From Pirellulaceae bacterium (GTDB lineage: Bacteria; Planctomycetota; Planctomycetia; Pirellulales; Pirellulaceae): 64,000 bases of DNA. Below are positions 1 through 8,863 of this stretch, piece after piece (within the stretch, counting starts at the first letter, position 1; each line of letters begins with the position of its first letter). The stretch covers positions 1 through 64,000 of the forward strand of contig BPJU01000010.1 in assembly GCA_026004775.1 (NCBI GenBank), in the 5' to 3' direction. Both the position numbers and the translations under genes were made by a program. The notes beneath the pieces are model-generated. The model was given only the letters and a program-made list of their open reading frames with translations, did not search any database and was not told where the DNA came from.

Positions 1-591
1 CTGGTGGGTTACCTCCGAGGGCAGCGGCACACCGGGCCGGAGAAGGTGAATGCGCTCCTGGGGTATGCCACGAGCCACGAGCGCGTCTCGATGGCCCGTT
101 GTCTGCACGACCATCTCCCAACACGCTCGGTTGGGCGAGTGACCGGGGTGGTCGAAGTTCTCGTTTCCCATAGAACGACCGCGGCGCCGTTGCAACCAAC
201 GAGCATCGATGATGGGACGAGTCTCGCCGTACTCCGCGTGAATAAGGATGCGCCCGGCCGTTGCATAGCGCACAGCGCTCAACCAACCCGGTGCCGTAAC
301 CGCTACAAAAATCGCGTCCCACTCCCTGGACGTCTCGACAAGCCATCGTTTCAAATCCCGAGCCGCCCGCCAGGAGGACCAACGCCCTGCTCCTGCCTCC
401 GGCAAGCGCACGACCGGAACCTCCCGAAACAGAAAGCGATCGGGCCAGTGAGCAACCTGCTTGAGCGTGACGATCGTCACATCGTCGCCCACCGCATGCA
501 GGCCTTGGGCCAAGAGTTGTACTAATGTCGCGTGCCCGCCAACAATCGGCCAAAATCGCTCAGCCAAGACCAGCACACGTAAGCGGTTCAT
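1..591 (-). CDS. Glycosyltransferase family 4-like protein (C-terminus beyond window)
   Basis: This open frame of 197 codons runs off the left edge, so only the N-terminal part is present. It starts LRVLVLAERFWPIVGGHATL, the classic opening of GT-B fold, family 4-type glycosyltransferases, where a beta strand is followed by a glycine-rich loop. It continues to a GIPQERIHLLRPGVPLP segment that matches the inter-domain region where such enzymes have an NGVD-like motif. The ATG overlaps the hpt stop codon (ATGA at 588-591), so the two genes are translationally coupled. Donor sugar and acceptor cannot be told from the sequence. The plus-strand open frame over the same bases is a shadow. Confidence 0.7.
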   Translation of the reverse strand, partial: MNRLRVLVLAERFWPIVGGHATLVQLLAQGLHAVGDDVTIVTLKQVAHWPDRFLFREVPVVRLPEAGAGRWSSWRAARDLKRWLVETSREWDAIFVAVTAPGWLSAVRYATAGRILIHAEYGETRPIIDARWLQRRRGRSMGNENFDHPGHSPNRACWEMVVQTTGHRDALVARGIPQERIHLLRPGVPLPSEVTHQ

Positions 592-1118
592 GCGTCTTTT
601 TCCGCCAATTCACCAGGCTCCAGCGCGGCTACGTAGGGCAGGTTGCGATACAGGTCACGGTAATCCAAACCATAGCCCACCACAAATACGTCCGGGATTT
701 CAAACCCGGTAAAATCCGGCCGGTAGTCGACCTGCTGTTTGCCCTTTTTCAGCAACAACACGGCTGAGCGGATAGAAGCAGGCTGAAACTTTTCCAGGTG
801 CCGCATCGTCTCGACCAGAGTGCGCCCGGTATCAAAAATGTCATCCACCAGCAGCACCTCTCGCCCCTGGATATCCAACAGCCCATCTGCGTAGATGTGC
901 AGCTCTCCCGGGTCAACATTCCCGCGGTAACTGGTCGCCTGAAGCACACCCACCCGCAACGGCATCGACAGATGCCTCACGAGATCGGCCAAAAAAAGCA
1001 GGCTCCCGGTCATGATTCCCACGATGGTGATCGGAGTTTGGCCATAAGTGTCCGCGATCTCCTGAGCCAAGGCGGCCACCCGGGCGCGGATCGTGTCTTC
1101 GTCAATAAGCTGTTTCAC
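588..1118 (-). CDS. hpt: Hypoxanthine phosphoribosyltransferase
   Basis: Purine salvage enzyme that converts hypoxanthine or guanine plus PRPP to IMP or GMP in the cytoplasm. The PRPP-binding signature VLLVDDIFDTGRT is complete, preceded by the flexible-loop segment ATSYRGN and followed by the conserved LLLKKGKQQVDYRPDFTGFE and VVGYGLDY stretches that hold the purine-binding residues. I chose the GTG at 1118 (protein begins KQLIDEDTIRARV after the initiator, 176 residues) because it follows a GAGGTGAGG ribosome-binding site by 6 nt and matches the usual N-terminus. A GTG at 1151 would add 11 residues. The gene is coupled to the downstream glycosyltransferase. Confidence 0.95.
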   Translation of the reverse strand: MKQLIDEDTIRARVAALAQEIADTYGQTPITIVGIMTGSLLFLADLVRHLSMPLRVGVLQATSYRGNVDPGELHIYADGLLDIQGREVLLVDDIFDTGRTLVETMRHLEKFQPASIRSAVLLLKKGKQQVDYRPDFTGFEIPDVFVVGYGLDYRDLYRNLPYVAALEPGELAEKDA

Positions 1119-1751
1119 GAATCGCCTCACCTCGCGTAATCGGTCCTCCACACCGGAAGTGGTGTGATCCTCTTTTCCGGAATTCCCAACGTCTGTTGCA
1201 GTTTACCTACTCCTGGCCCGCAGTGTAGCTACGGCCCGGCACCACACCACCCAACGCGCACGCCGCCCGGGAACCGAACAGGGCCCCAGCAGCGCTGCCA
1301 ATCAATCAAACTTTGCTAAGAAAGCCACACCCTTTTTCGCGTTCTGGCCCGATTGGCGTTCCAGACAGTTCCTCAACGGTTGCGTCGCTCCACGCCTTCC
1401 ATCACAGCTTAGGCTATTAAAACGACGTATCACCCACAAGACAGGTAAAAGGTAGAGTCTCGAGCACACAGCAGAGTCTGCCGGCAATGGGCGTATCAAC
1501 CAAGGGAGGCTTGGTGGTATTTCCGTTCTGAATTTTGGGTATCGAGACGGGCTGGCTGGCAGAACCGCATTTACAAATCGAAGGTGCGTCACTATATGGC
1601 AAACACTTATTGCTGATTTTCACCCGTTGCATACGGTAGACAAAAGCGTCACAACGGTGCTTAATGGAGGACCTTGCGTGGGGCCAAGGGCATGGAACTG
1701 TAACGGGTTTGCCGGGACCTGAAGCGTGATGAGAAGAGTGGATGTATCACG
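1119..1751. other. Intergenic region, divergent hpt / symporter promoters presumed
   Basis: About 630 bases between two divergently transcribed genes. I see no convincing protein gene, tRNA or strong hairpin. Short open frames here lack ribosome-binding sites and recognisable composition. Confidence 0.5.
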
Positions 1752-3380
1752 ATGGCTGTAGAGCAGAGCAGCCTTGGAGGAGCAGTGGACTACGGAATTG
1801 TAGCTGCTTATGTTCTGGGTATGTTGGTGGTTGGCGGCTGGGTGGCTCGCCGCCAGCGCTCTACGGAGGACTTTTTCGTCGGAAGCCGCCGATTGCCGTC
1901 CTGGGCAGTGGGGATCAGTCTGCTGGCCTCGATGTTTTCGACCATCACCTACCTGGGCTTACCCGGGGAGATGTTCCGTTCCGGAGTGGGATATTTGATC
2001 CGGGAAGTCGGTATTGTGGTCACCTTTGTAGTAGTGTGGTTCGTTTTGGTACCGTTTTATTCACGACTGCGTCTGACGAGTGCTTACGAATATCTGGAAC
2101 ACCGATTCAATTATGCTACACGAGCTCTGGCATCGCTATTGTGTTGTTTGTTACTGATGGGATGGATGGCGGTCGCTGTGGTTACGGCGTCACGCGCTTT
2201 GGTGGAAATCATGCAGTGGCGGCTGGGGTGGGATCCGGCGGGGGAAGCCGCACAAGATTCCAGTATCCAATCGATGATTCTGCTGATCGGCGGCATCTCG
2301 TTAGTTTATACGACGTTGGGCGGACTGCGGGCCGTGGTATGGACGGATGTGGTGCAGTTTGCCGTGATGCTTTTCGGGGCGATCTACTGCTTGTTTTTTG
2401 TGGCTTGGTCCACCGACTCGACGCCGCTGGATTGGTGGCATTCCTGGAAGTCGTATCCGTATCGCGATGCGACTCCCTGGTGGAGCTGGGATGTCGGCCA
2501 GCGGTCGAGTTTATCTTTTATAGCCCTGGGTATGACGTTCTGGATGCTCTGCACGCATGGGGCGAATCAAGTGGCGCTGCAGCGGTATTTCGCCGTGTCC
2601 GATCTGCGTGCGGCTCGCCGAACCTACCTGGTCAACGCCGTGGCCAATCTGGCACTGGTGGGATTACTGGCTGCCGTGGGATATGCGCTCTTTTATTTGG
2701 TGTGGGAGGTCAGGGCACCGTTGGGCAAGGGGATAGCTTCGGATCATTTGGCGGAGCGGGTCGCCGCCCAGGATTCGGTTTTTCCCCAGTTCATCCGGAT
2801 CTATGTTCCGCCCGGGATGCGCGGTTTGGTAATGGCAGCTTTGCTGGCAGCCGCCATGTCCACCATCGACTCCGGGGCAAACTCCATCGCCACACTGGTT
2901 CTGACCGACCTTATCGTACGGCGCAGCACGCGGTATCCTGCGCGACAACTCCTGCGATGGGCTCGCATCACCACGGCGGTGGCCAGTTTTGCCATCATTC
3001 TTTTCTCATTGGGCCTCTACCACGTGTCAAAAACGACGGACATAATCACGTTGTGTCAGAAAGGCTTCAATTGTTATCTGGGGCCGCTCGGCGGCCTGCT
3101 ATGCCTGGCGTTGTTTTGCCGGAAGGCCACTTCAGCCACGGCGATCCCAGCCGTGCTGGTGGGCGTAGCGGCCGGTGTGGCCTCAGCCTATAGCGCCGAA
3201 CTATTTGGAATCGATTATTCTACTCACCTCGTTATTCCTACGGCTTTCTTTGTAACGATAGCAGTCGGCTGGTGTACCAGTTGGCTGGGAGGCCGTCCGA
3301 CTCGCCAACAGACTCAGTGGACGTGGTGGCAGGTGGTGCGCCATGGCCCACCTGTCGAAGCCACAAGCGAAGGTCTATGA
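1752..3380 (+). CDS. Sodium:solute symporter (SSS family)
   Basis: A 542-residue integral membrane transporter that should use the sodium gradient to import an organic solute. It opens with VDYGIVAAYVLGMLVVGGWVA and RRQRSTEDFFVGSRRLP, the TM1 and loop pattern of SSS proteins, then AVGISLLASMFSTITYLGLPGE. About 13 hydrophobic segments follow. The family signature region LVMAALLAAAMSTIDSGANS, with the sodium-coordinating Ser residues of TM8, is intact. The substrate cannot be deduced. No catabolic gene lies directly beside it. The ribosome-binding site before the ATG is weak. Confidence 0.9.
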   Translation: MAVEQSSLGGAVDYGIVAAYVLGMLVVGGWVARRQRSTEDFFVGSRRLPSWAVGISLLASMFSTITYLGLPGEMFRSGVGYLIREVGIVVTFVVVWFVLVPFYSRLRLTSAYEYLEHRFNYATRALASLLCCLLLMGWMAVAVVTASRALVEIMQWRLGWDPAGEAAQDSSIQSMILLIGGISLVYTTLGGLRAVVWTDVVQFAVMLFGAIYCLFFVAWSTDSTPLDWWHSWKSYPYRDATPWWSWDVGQRSSLSFIALGMTFWMLCTHGANQVALQRYFAVSDLRAARRTYLVNAVANLALVGLLAAVGYALFYLVWEVRAPLGKGIASDHLAERVAAQDSVFPQFIRIYVPPGMRGLVMAALLAAAMSTIDSGANSIATLVLTDLIVRRSTRYPARQLLRWARITTAVASFAIILFSLGLYHVSKTTDIITLCQKGFNCYLGPLGGLLCLALFCRKATSATAIPAVLVGVAAGVASAYSAELFGIDYSTHLVIPTAFFVTIAVGWCTSWLGGRPTRQQTQWTWWQVVRHGPPVEATSEGL

Positions 3381-3625
3381 TAGACAGCGCCGGACTTGGA
3401 ACCGGTGGACAACCAATGAAGCCGCTTGCGCTTCGCCGATCTGACCCAAGGGTGGTTTTAAGGATGTCTCCTGAGTGTTTATCGGAAAGAGCGCCTTTGG
3501 GACAACTTTCGGCAGTATAGGTACCGGCTGCCGAACCTACGGCGAAAAGCAACGATCGGCACCTGGGCGTGCGGCAACCGGTACCGGCCGGTAATCCCGT
3601 TGGGCGAATGGGGAGTTTTACGGTG

Positions 3626-4768
3626 ATGCAGGTTCTGGAAATTCTCGACCAGCTCGTGGCTTTTCCCTCCGTCAGTTGCACGAGCAATCTGGATATTTCG
3701 GCCTGGGTACGGGATTTTTTGAGCCAGCGTGGATTTGAGTGCGAATGGTTGGAGTATCGTGATGCCCAGGGAGTAGCCAAGGCCAGTATTGCTGCCCGCC
3801 GGGGTAGCGGCCATGGCGGGTTCGCCTACTTCGCACATACCGACGTCGTGCCCGCCACCACCTGGGAAGGCTCCGAATTAGGGCCATGGAAACTCCAGCG
3901 GCGGGAAGGCAGGGCTTACGGTCGAGGCGCCTGTGATATGAAAGGCTCATTGGCCTGCTTCCTGGCGGCTTTGGACCTGGTGGATCTCGACCGCCTGCGC
4001 CGACCGTTGTTCGTGGTGGTGACGGCAGACGAGGAAATCGGTTATGGCGGGGCCATCCACGTACAGAGGCATTCGCGAATCTACCGGCAATTGGTGCAAC
4101 AACGGGCTTGTGGCCTGATCGGCGAACCGACATGTCTCCAGGTAGTCCACGCCCATAAAGGCAGCTACGGGTTTGTTGCCATTTCGCGAGGTCGTGCTGC
4201 CCATTCCAGCACTCGAGAGGGTATCAATGCGAACTGGGCGATGATTCCCTTCTTGCAAGAGATGAAAGCCATTTATGACGAAACGGAAGCCGATCCGGGT
4301 TGGCAGGACACCCGCTTCGATCCGCCCACTGTCAGTTGGAACCTGGGCATTAACGACCATACGGCGGCCACCAATATCACCGCCCCGCAAAGCATCGCCA
4401 CGGTCTATTTTCGGCCGATGCCCGGACAGGACGCCGAAAAGTTACTGGAACGAGCCAGGCAGGCCGCCCAGCGATTGGGGCTGGAATTCCGCGTGACGGC
4501 TCGTTTCGCTCCCTTTTATCGAGATCCGGATTCACCGTTCATGCGTACATTGCTCGAACAAACCGGCCAAGCGGAACCGCGCACGGTCTGCTACGGCACC
4601 GATGCCTGCATCTTTACCGATATTGAGTCACTGGCCGTATTAGGCCCGGGTGACATTGCCCAAGCTCATACTGCCGATGAGTGGATATCTCTGGAACAAC
4701 TATCCTGCCGGCACCGAATTGTACGGAAAATTGATCGAAAAGTTTTGTGGGTAAGTCTCTTGTCGTAA
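3626..4768 (+). CDS. M20 metallopeptidase / ArgE-like N-acyl amino acid deacylase, C-terminal frameshift
   Basis: Zinc-dependent M20 family hydrolase, probably an acetylornithine deacetylase or succinyl-diaminopimelate desuccinylase-like enzyme. Visible metal and catalytic residues: AYFAHTDVVPA, GRGACDMKGSLA, VTADEEIGYGG, GEPT, and the late HTADEW histidine. The start at 3626 is preceded by GGGAG at 10 nt; an ATG at 3608 is possible. The last about 23 codons read as a non-family tail ending at 4768. Shifting frame at about 4700 gives YPAGTELYGKLIEKFCG followed by a stop at 4752-4754, which is the expected family C-terminus. One base is therefore missing (or two extra) relative to the ancestral gene. 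An ArgA-like acetyltransferase lies 27-42 bp downstream, which suggests arginine metabolism. Confidence 0.85.
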   Translation: MQVLEILDQLVAFPSVSCTSNLDISAWVRDFLSQRGFECEWLEYRDAQGVAKASIAARRGSGHGGFAYFAHTDVVPATTWEGSELGPWKLQRREGRAYGRGACDMKGSLACFLAALDLVDLDRLRRPLFVVVTADEEIGYGGAIHVQRHSRIYRQLVQQRACGLIGEPTCLQVVHAHKGSYGFVAISRGRAAHSSTREGINANWAMIPFLQEMKAIYDETEADPGWQDTRFDPPTVSWNLGINDHTAATNITAPQSIATVYFRPMPGQDAEKLLERARQAAQRLGLEFRVTARFAPFYRDPDSPFMRTLLEQTGQAEPRTVCYGTDACIFTDIESLAVLGPGDIAQAHTADEWISLEQLSCRHRIVRKIDRKVLWVSLLS

Positions 4769-4795
4769 GAGATAATTTGTGAATTTGTCACAGCT

Positions 4796-5245
4796 ATGAC
4801 CTCCGCAGCGACGCAACACCCTGAAATACTTATTCGAGCCGCCAATCCGATCGATGTACCCCAAATCCGCACTCTTATTGCTCCATTTGTAGAACAGAAA
4901 AAACTTCTACCACGTTCCGACGAGGAGCTGACCGAACTTACTCGCAATGGGTTCGTGGCGGAGGTCGACAAGCAAGTCGTCGGTTTTGCGGCCGTGGAGG
5001 TTTATTCGCGTAAGCTTGCGGAACTGGTCTGTCTGGCGGTGGCCGAACCGTATCAAGGAATGGGCATCGGCCGGCGCTTGGTTCGGCAGTGCATCCGGCG
5101 GGCACGCGAACTGAACATTCTGGAATTGATGGCTATCTCTGCTTCCGACGGATTCCTCAAGTCGTGCGGTTTCGATTATTCCCTGCCCGAACAGAAACGG
5201 GCCCTGTTTTACCAGCCCCTGGCCGACAAGGATGAAGTCGATTAG
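4796..5245 (+). CDS. GNAT acetyltransferase, N-acetylglutamate synthase-like
   Basis: A 149-residue single-domain GNAT protein. The acetyl-CoA binding motif A is seen as LAVAEPYQGMGIGRRLVRQC, with Q/RxxGxG/A intact. The C-terminal part, FLKSCGFDYSLPEQKRALFYQ, resembles the end of ArgA-type N-acetylglutamate synthases, where FxxxGF is followed by a short lysine or arginine-rich segment. It has no amino acid kinase domain, so it would be the short stand-alone type. Placement right after the ArgE-like M20 gene supports a role in the acetylated steps of arginine synthesis. The specificity is inferred. No obvious ribosome-binding site precedes the ATG. Confidence 0.75.
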   Translation: MTSAATQHPEILIRAANPIDVPQIRTLIAPFVEQKKLLPRSDEELTELTRNGFVAEVDKQVVGFAAVEVYSRKLAELVCLAVAEPYQGMGIGRRLVRQCIRRARELNILELMAISASDGFLKSCGFDYSLPEQKRALFYQPLADKDEVD

Positions 5246-5296
5246 TGAACGGAAAGGGAAGTTGCGTGACTGACGAAGCGAAGGGAGATTGGAACG

Positions 5297-6127
5297 ATGG
5301 CAGCGTTTCGCTATTGCCTGAATGGCAGCACGATTCGTCCCACACCCCTTCTGGAAAAGATCCGTGTATCGGCCCAAGCCGGCTACGACGCGGTGGAACT
5401 GTGGTTCGATGACATCGAAGACTATGTGCGAAACGGTGGTTCGTTGCGCGACATTCGCCACGCCCTGGATGATGCCGGCATTGAGCTGGCCACGTTGATT
5501 TATCTGCGCGACTGGTTCGATGCGACCGGTGAACAGTTTGAGCGGGCGTGGGCTGAGGCGCGGCGCCGGATCGAATGGGCCGCGCAGCTCCAAGCCCCGT
5601 TCGTCATCGCCAGCCCTCCGGCCGGGCCCGCCGATTATGCCGAAGGTGCCCGGCGATACGCCGCTCTGATTGAGCTGGGGCGGCCACTGGGAGTCCGGCC
5701 GATCATGGAATTCCTCGGGTTCGTCCAAGATCTGAACTCGATCGACAAGGTGTTGCTCGTTCTGGAACAGTGCGGCTCTCCGGACGCGGTGACGGTCGTC
5801 GATCCTTTCCATATTGCTCGAGGTGGAGACTGTGTGGAGTCCCTACGCAACTTGCGGGCTTCGCAAATCGCCATCAGCCATTTCAATGATATCCCGGCAA
5901 GCCCACCTGCGGATAAACTTGACGATGCCGACCGGGTCTATCCCGGCGACGGCGTTTTCGACCTTCGCCAATATGTGCGGCTGCTCTATGAGATCGGGTA
6001 TCGTGGTTTTCTGTCACTGGAGCTATTTCGCCGCGAACTGTGGGAGCAACCTCCCGGAGATGTCGCCCGCACGGGATTGGCGAAGATGCAAACTGTTGTA
6101 GAATCGGCAGGGTTGGCCGATGCCTGA
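5297..6127 (+). CDS. Sugar phosphate isomerase/epimerase-like TIM-barrel protein
   Basis: A 276-residue protein of the xylose isomerase-like TIM barrel superfamily (AP endonuclease 2 fold). The putative divalent metal ligands can be followed around the barrel: E in IMEFLGF, D and H in VVDPFHIARGG, H in ISHFNDIP, and E in FLSLELFRREL. These enzymes isomerise or epimerise keto-sugars or inosose-type cyclitols; the substrate here is unknown. The ATG follows a GGGAGATTGGAACG segment with a usable ribosome-binding site. It sits in a plus-strand run with the acetyltransferase upstream and a 2-hydroxyacid dehydrogenase downstream. Confidence 0.85.
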   Translation: MAAFRYCLNGSTIRPTPLLEKIRVSAQAGYDAVELWFDDIEDYVRNGGSLRDIRHALDDAGIELATLIYLRDWFDATGEQFERAWAEARRRIEWAAQLQAPFVIASPPAGPADYAEGARRYAALIELGRPLGVRPIMEFLGFVQDLNSIDKVLLVLEQCGSPDAVTVVDPFHIARGGDCVESLRNLRASQIAISHFNDIPASPPADKLDDADRVYPGDGVFDLRQYVRLLYEIGYRGFLSLELFRRELWEQPPGDVARTGLAKMQTVVESAGLADA

Positions 6128-6241
6128 TGTCGGCTTGGAGCGGCCGTGATCGATTATTCTGAAGAATAGGGCGGTGCAATAGAGTGGCTCATAAGTGATC
6201 CAAGGCTATGGAGGTAGCCGCGCCGACGGAAGATGGAATTT

Positions 6242-7303
6242 ATGGACAGAGAATCGTCAGAAAGTTCCACCAAGGTAGTGATGATCGTTCCGGAAGCGAT
6301 GCGCGACAAGCCGGACGCGCCCTATACCCGCTTGCTGGTGGAGGCGGGCTTCCACGTGGTTTACCCGCGCAATCCGCAGTTGGCTCGAGGGTTGGGAGGG
6401 GAGGCGGAGACGATAGCCGAGCTGGCCGGTGTCCGGGCGGTATTGGCCGGCGGGGGTGAGCCCTACACGGAGCGCGTTTTTGCGGCACTGCCGGAGCTTC
6501 GCGTGGTGGCCCGAGCCGGAGTGGGCTACGATCGAGTCGATGTTCAGGCGGCCACACGACACGGCGTGGTGGTCACTATCACACCGACGGCAAATCACGA
6601 AGCTGTCGCCGAACACACCCTGGCATTGCTGCTGGCGTTAGCCAAGAACATCGTGGCCAATGACCGTCGCACCCGAGAGGGCGGCTGGCGATCGGAGTTG
6701 GCTCGACCGCTGCGAGGCCAAACTTTGGGCCTGGTCGGCTTGGGACGCATCGGCCGCAGTGTGGCTTTACGAGCCTTGGCGATGGGGATGCGGGTGATCG
6801 CCTTCGACGTCAATCCGCCGCAACCGTTCGTCTCCCAGCACCAGATACCGATCGTCCCTTTCCATGAGCTGCTGGCACAGTCCGATGTTGTCTCACTGCA
6901 CTGTCCGTTGACACCGCAGACTCGTGGCCTGTTCCACCGCGAAGTCTTTCGGCAAATGAAACCCGGGGCGCTTTTCATCAATACGGCTCGAGGCGGACTG
7001 GTGGTGGAACGCGACCTGGTGGAAGCTCTTACGGATGGCACACTTGGAGGGGCTGGGTTGGATGTGTTTGAAACGGAACCCCCTGCCCCGCAAAACCCGT
7101 TATTTGCACTACCCAATGTCGTGGTTTCCCCGCACGTGGCCAGCGCCGACACCCGTGCCATGGTCGATATGGGAGTGGAAGCGGCTCGATGTATCGTTCA
7201 ACTATCCCGGAATGAGTGGCCTGGCGAGGCGGTAGTCAACAATGAGCTGAAGGGGCACTGGCGATGGGAGCTGAGGATACCCGTTGCGCAGCGTCTGTCG
7301 TAG
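6242..7303 (+). CDS. D-2-hydroxyacid dehydrogenase (phosphoglycerate dehydrogenase-like)
   Basis: NAD-dependent dehydrogenase of the D-isomer specific 2-hydroxyacid family, about 353 residues and without a C-terminal ACT domain. The Rossmann motif is LGLVGLGRIGRSVALRAL. The catalytic set is visible: Arg in NTARGGLVVERDLVEAL, Glu in LDVFETEPP, and His in VVVSPHVASADT. It could act on 3-phosphoglycerate, hydroxypyruvate or a similar acid; no serB or serC neighbour decides this. The ATG at 6242 has GGAAG 9 nt upstream, whereas the ATG at 6233 has no well-placed site, so I use 6242. Confidence 0.9.
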   Translation: MDRESSESSTKVVMIVPEAMRDKPDAPYTRLLVEAGFHVVYPRNPQLARGLGGEAETIAELAGVRAVLAGGGEPYTERVFAALPELRVVARAGVGYDRVDVQAATRHGVVVTITPTANHEAVAEHTLALLLALAKNIVANDRRTREGGWRSELARPLRGQTLGLVGLGRIGRSVALRALAMGMRVIAFDVNPPQPFVSQHQIPIVPFHELLAQSDVVSLHCPLTPQTRGLFHREVFRQMKPGALFINTARGGLVVERDLVEALTDGTLGGAGLDVFETEPPAPQNPLFALPNVVVSPHVASADTRAMVDMGVEAARCIVQLSRNEWPGEAVVNNELKGHWRWELRIPVAQRLS

Positions 7304-7390
7304 GATCGTCAAGTCTGACGCCGACCGCGGGGTGGTTTTTCGCGCGGGAGAGTGGCTACACTAATACAGGATTCGCGTGATAGATAACCA

Positions 7391-8863
7391 ATGAGCTTTG
7401 AGCTTAGGGAGCGCACTCGTAAGGTCATGTCGATAGCCCGTTGCCCGCGCTGCCGTGATGAAGTTACCGTGCCGTCGCACGTGAGTGCCGAGGCGCTGGT
7501 GGAGTGTCCCTGGTGCCGCGAGACGTATCCGCTGGCCGAGGCGATCGATAGTATGCCGCCGATGCTGAGGGTGGTCGGCCCGTCAGAGCTTCGCACATTG
7601 CCGGTCGATTCGTCGGAACCGGAGCTTCAGTTGCTGCCCGACGAACCGGCTCGGCCCATCGTGGTGACGGACCGGCCGCGAGGCGGCCGCCCGGTCTCAC
7701 GCGCGCAGCGCCCGGTTCGCAGCAAAAGCCTGGTGGCGGAACTGGCTAAAATCGTGGCCGGCGGCATCGTGGGCCTTTCCATAGGCCAGTTGATTCTCTG
7801 GTGGATGCCGGGCAGGTGGGCCGTCAGTCAGCGAGATCCTTTGGGTCTGGCGGCCAAAGTGAGTCGTTGGGCACCGTTCGTTGTGCCCGCCCACTTGCGA
7901 TCCGGATCGGCTCGAGTCCCGGCCGCGGCCTTCCCGGACGGCTCGCAAGCGGCACCCGCGAAAGAACCCCCTGTTCGTTCCCGGCCGCCCACGACGTCTA
8001 AAGGAAGCAACTTGCCGATCGATCGCCGCGGCCCATTATCCAACGAAGATCCATTCTTGCCGCCCGCGTCCCGCCAGGATCCCGGGCAAAGTCGTACTAC
8101 CGATCGGGGTGGCAAAGCGCCGGATCGAGGGCCTTCTGCGGCAACTAAGGCCCAGCGTGACGGCCAAACGCCCGTGCAGGCTGGAGAGCCCGCAGCTCGA
8201 CCGGCCCCAACCATCTCCTCGGATGCCCAGGCTTTTTCAGATCTCCTTCTGGCCGCCCAGTTCGCCGCCCAACAGGCGGAACCGTCCGAACGGCTGCCGG
8301 TCGTTGCTCCTTTTTTACCGCAAATCGCCCAGGAGCTTCCCTGGCTGGTTGTGCGTGGCCAACTGGATGCGGAGTTATTTCGCGAGTTGGATGATTGGCT
8401 GACCGGACTGGCTTCGGATCGCGACGAGTGGGGACAATTGTCCGGCGATCGGGAATCGACACCTCAGACGCAGGGAGAGCGGCCGGGACAGATACTTGTG
8501 GGAAGTGTGCGCGAAATACGACAGTCGGGCGAATGGCAGGAGCTCTATTTGGAAACAAGCCAGTCGTCTGGCGCGGTCATCGTATTGATTCCGCCGCAAT
8601 TGCCGGTCGCTGTCTTGGCAGGCGATGTCGTGGTGGTTCTCGGCGCTGGCTTGTCCGACACTACCGCGCAGCTACCCGAATACCCCGGTCATGTGACCAA
8701 AGCCACGTTGGCCGGCTGGCTCTATACTCTTGGCCGGTCGGAACGCGATGAGCTTGGTGCTCCGCGAACTTCGCACTTTTGGCCCGCACAGCCTCATCTG
8801 GGCGGGAGCAGGCATAGCGCCGCGATCCGTACGCGCCCGATCAGCGCTGGCTGGCGGGGGTAG
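7391..8863 (+). CDS. Membrane-anchored zinc-ribbon protein, unknown function
   Basis: Not assignable to a function. The N-terminus carries a zinc ribbon (RCPRCRDEVTVPSH, then ECPWCRETYPL, residues about 15-51). One transmembrane segment, VAGGIVGLSIGQLILWWMPG, lies near residue 120-140. A long low-complexity Pro/Ser/Arg linker of about 130 residues follows. The C-terminal folded part (about 375-430) has beta-strand spacing like an OB-type domain (GQILVGSVREIRQSGEWQEL, VVVVLGAGL). The protein therefore has an N-terminal ribbon on one side of the membrane and the linker plus domain on the other. The last 30 residues are Arg-rich and overlap the end of the opposing gene by 23 bp. ATG 7430 is an alternative start. 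Confidence 0.65.
   Translation: MSFELRERTRKVMSIARCPRCRDEVTVPSHVSAEALVECPWCRETYPLAEAIDSMPPMLRVVGPSELRTLPVDSSEPELQLLPDEPARPIVVTDRPRGGRPVSRAQRPVRSKSLVAELAKIVAGGIVGLSIGQLILWWMPGRWAVSQRDPLGLAAKVSRWAPFVVPAHLRSGSARVPAAAFPDGSQAAPAKEPPVRSRPPTTSKGSNLPIDRRGPLSNEDPFLPPASRQDPGQSRTTDRGGKAPDRGPSAATKAQRDGQTPVQAGEPAARPAPTISSDAQAFSDLLLAAQFAAQQAEPSERLPVVAPFLPQIAQELPWLVVRGQLDAELFRELDDWLTGLASDRDEWGQLSGDRESTPQTQGERPGQILVGSVREIRQSGEWQELYLETSQSSGAVIVLIPPQLPVAVLAGDVVVVLGAGLSDTTAQLPEYPGHVTKATLAGWLYTLGRSERDELGAPRTSHFWPAQPHLGGSRHSAAIRTRPISAGWRG

Noticed and set aside
4-525. Plus-strand open frame at the left edge
   Set aside because: The opposite strand reads as a glycosyltransferase that overlaps the hpt stop; the plus frame has no recognisable protein text and is a shadow.
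1742-3193. Long alternate-frame reading frame inside the symporter gene
   Set aside because: Composition is Gly/Cys/Arg-heavy with no family match, while the frame from 1752 is a clear sodium/solute symporter.
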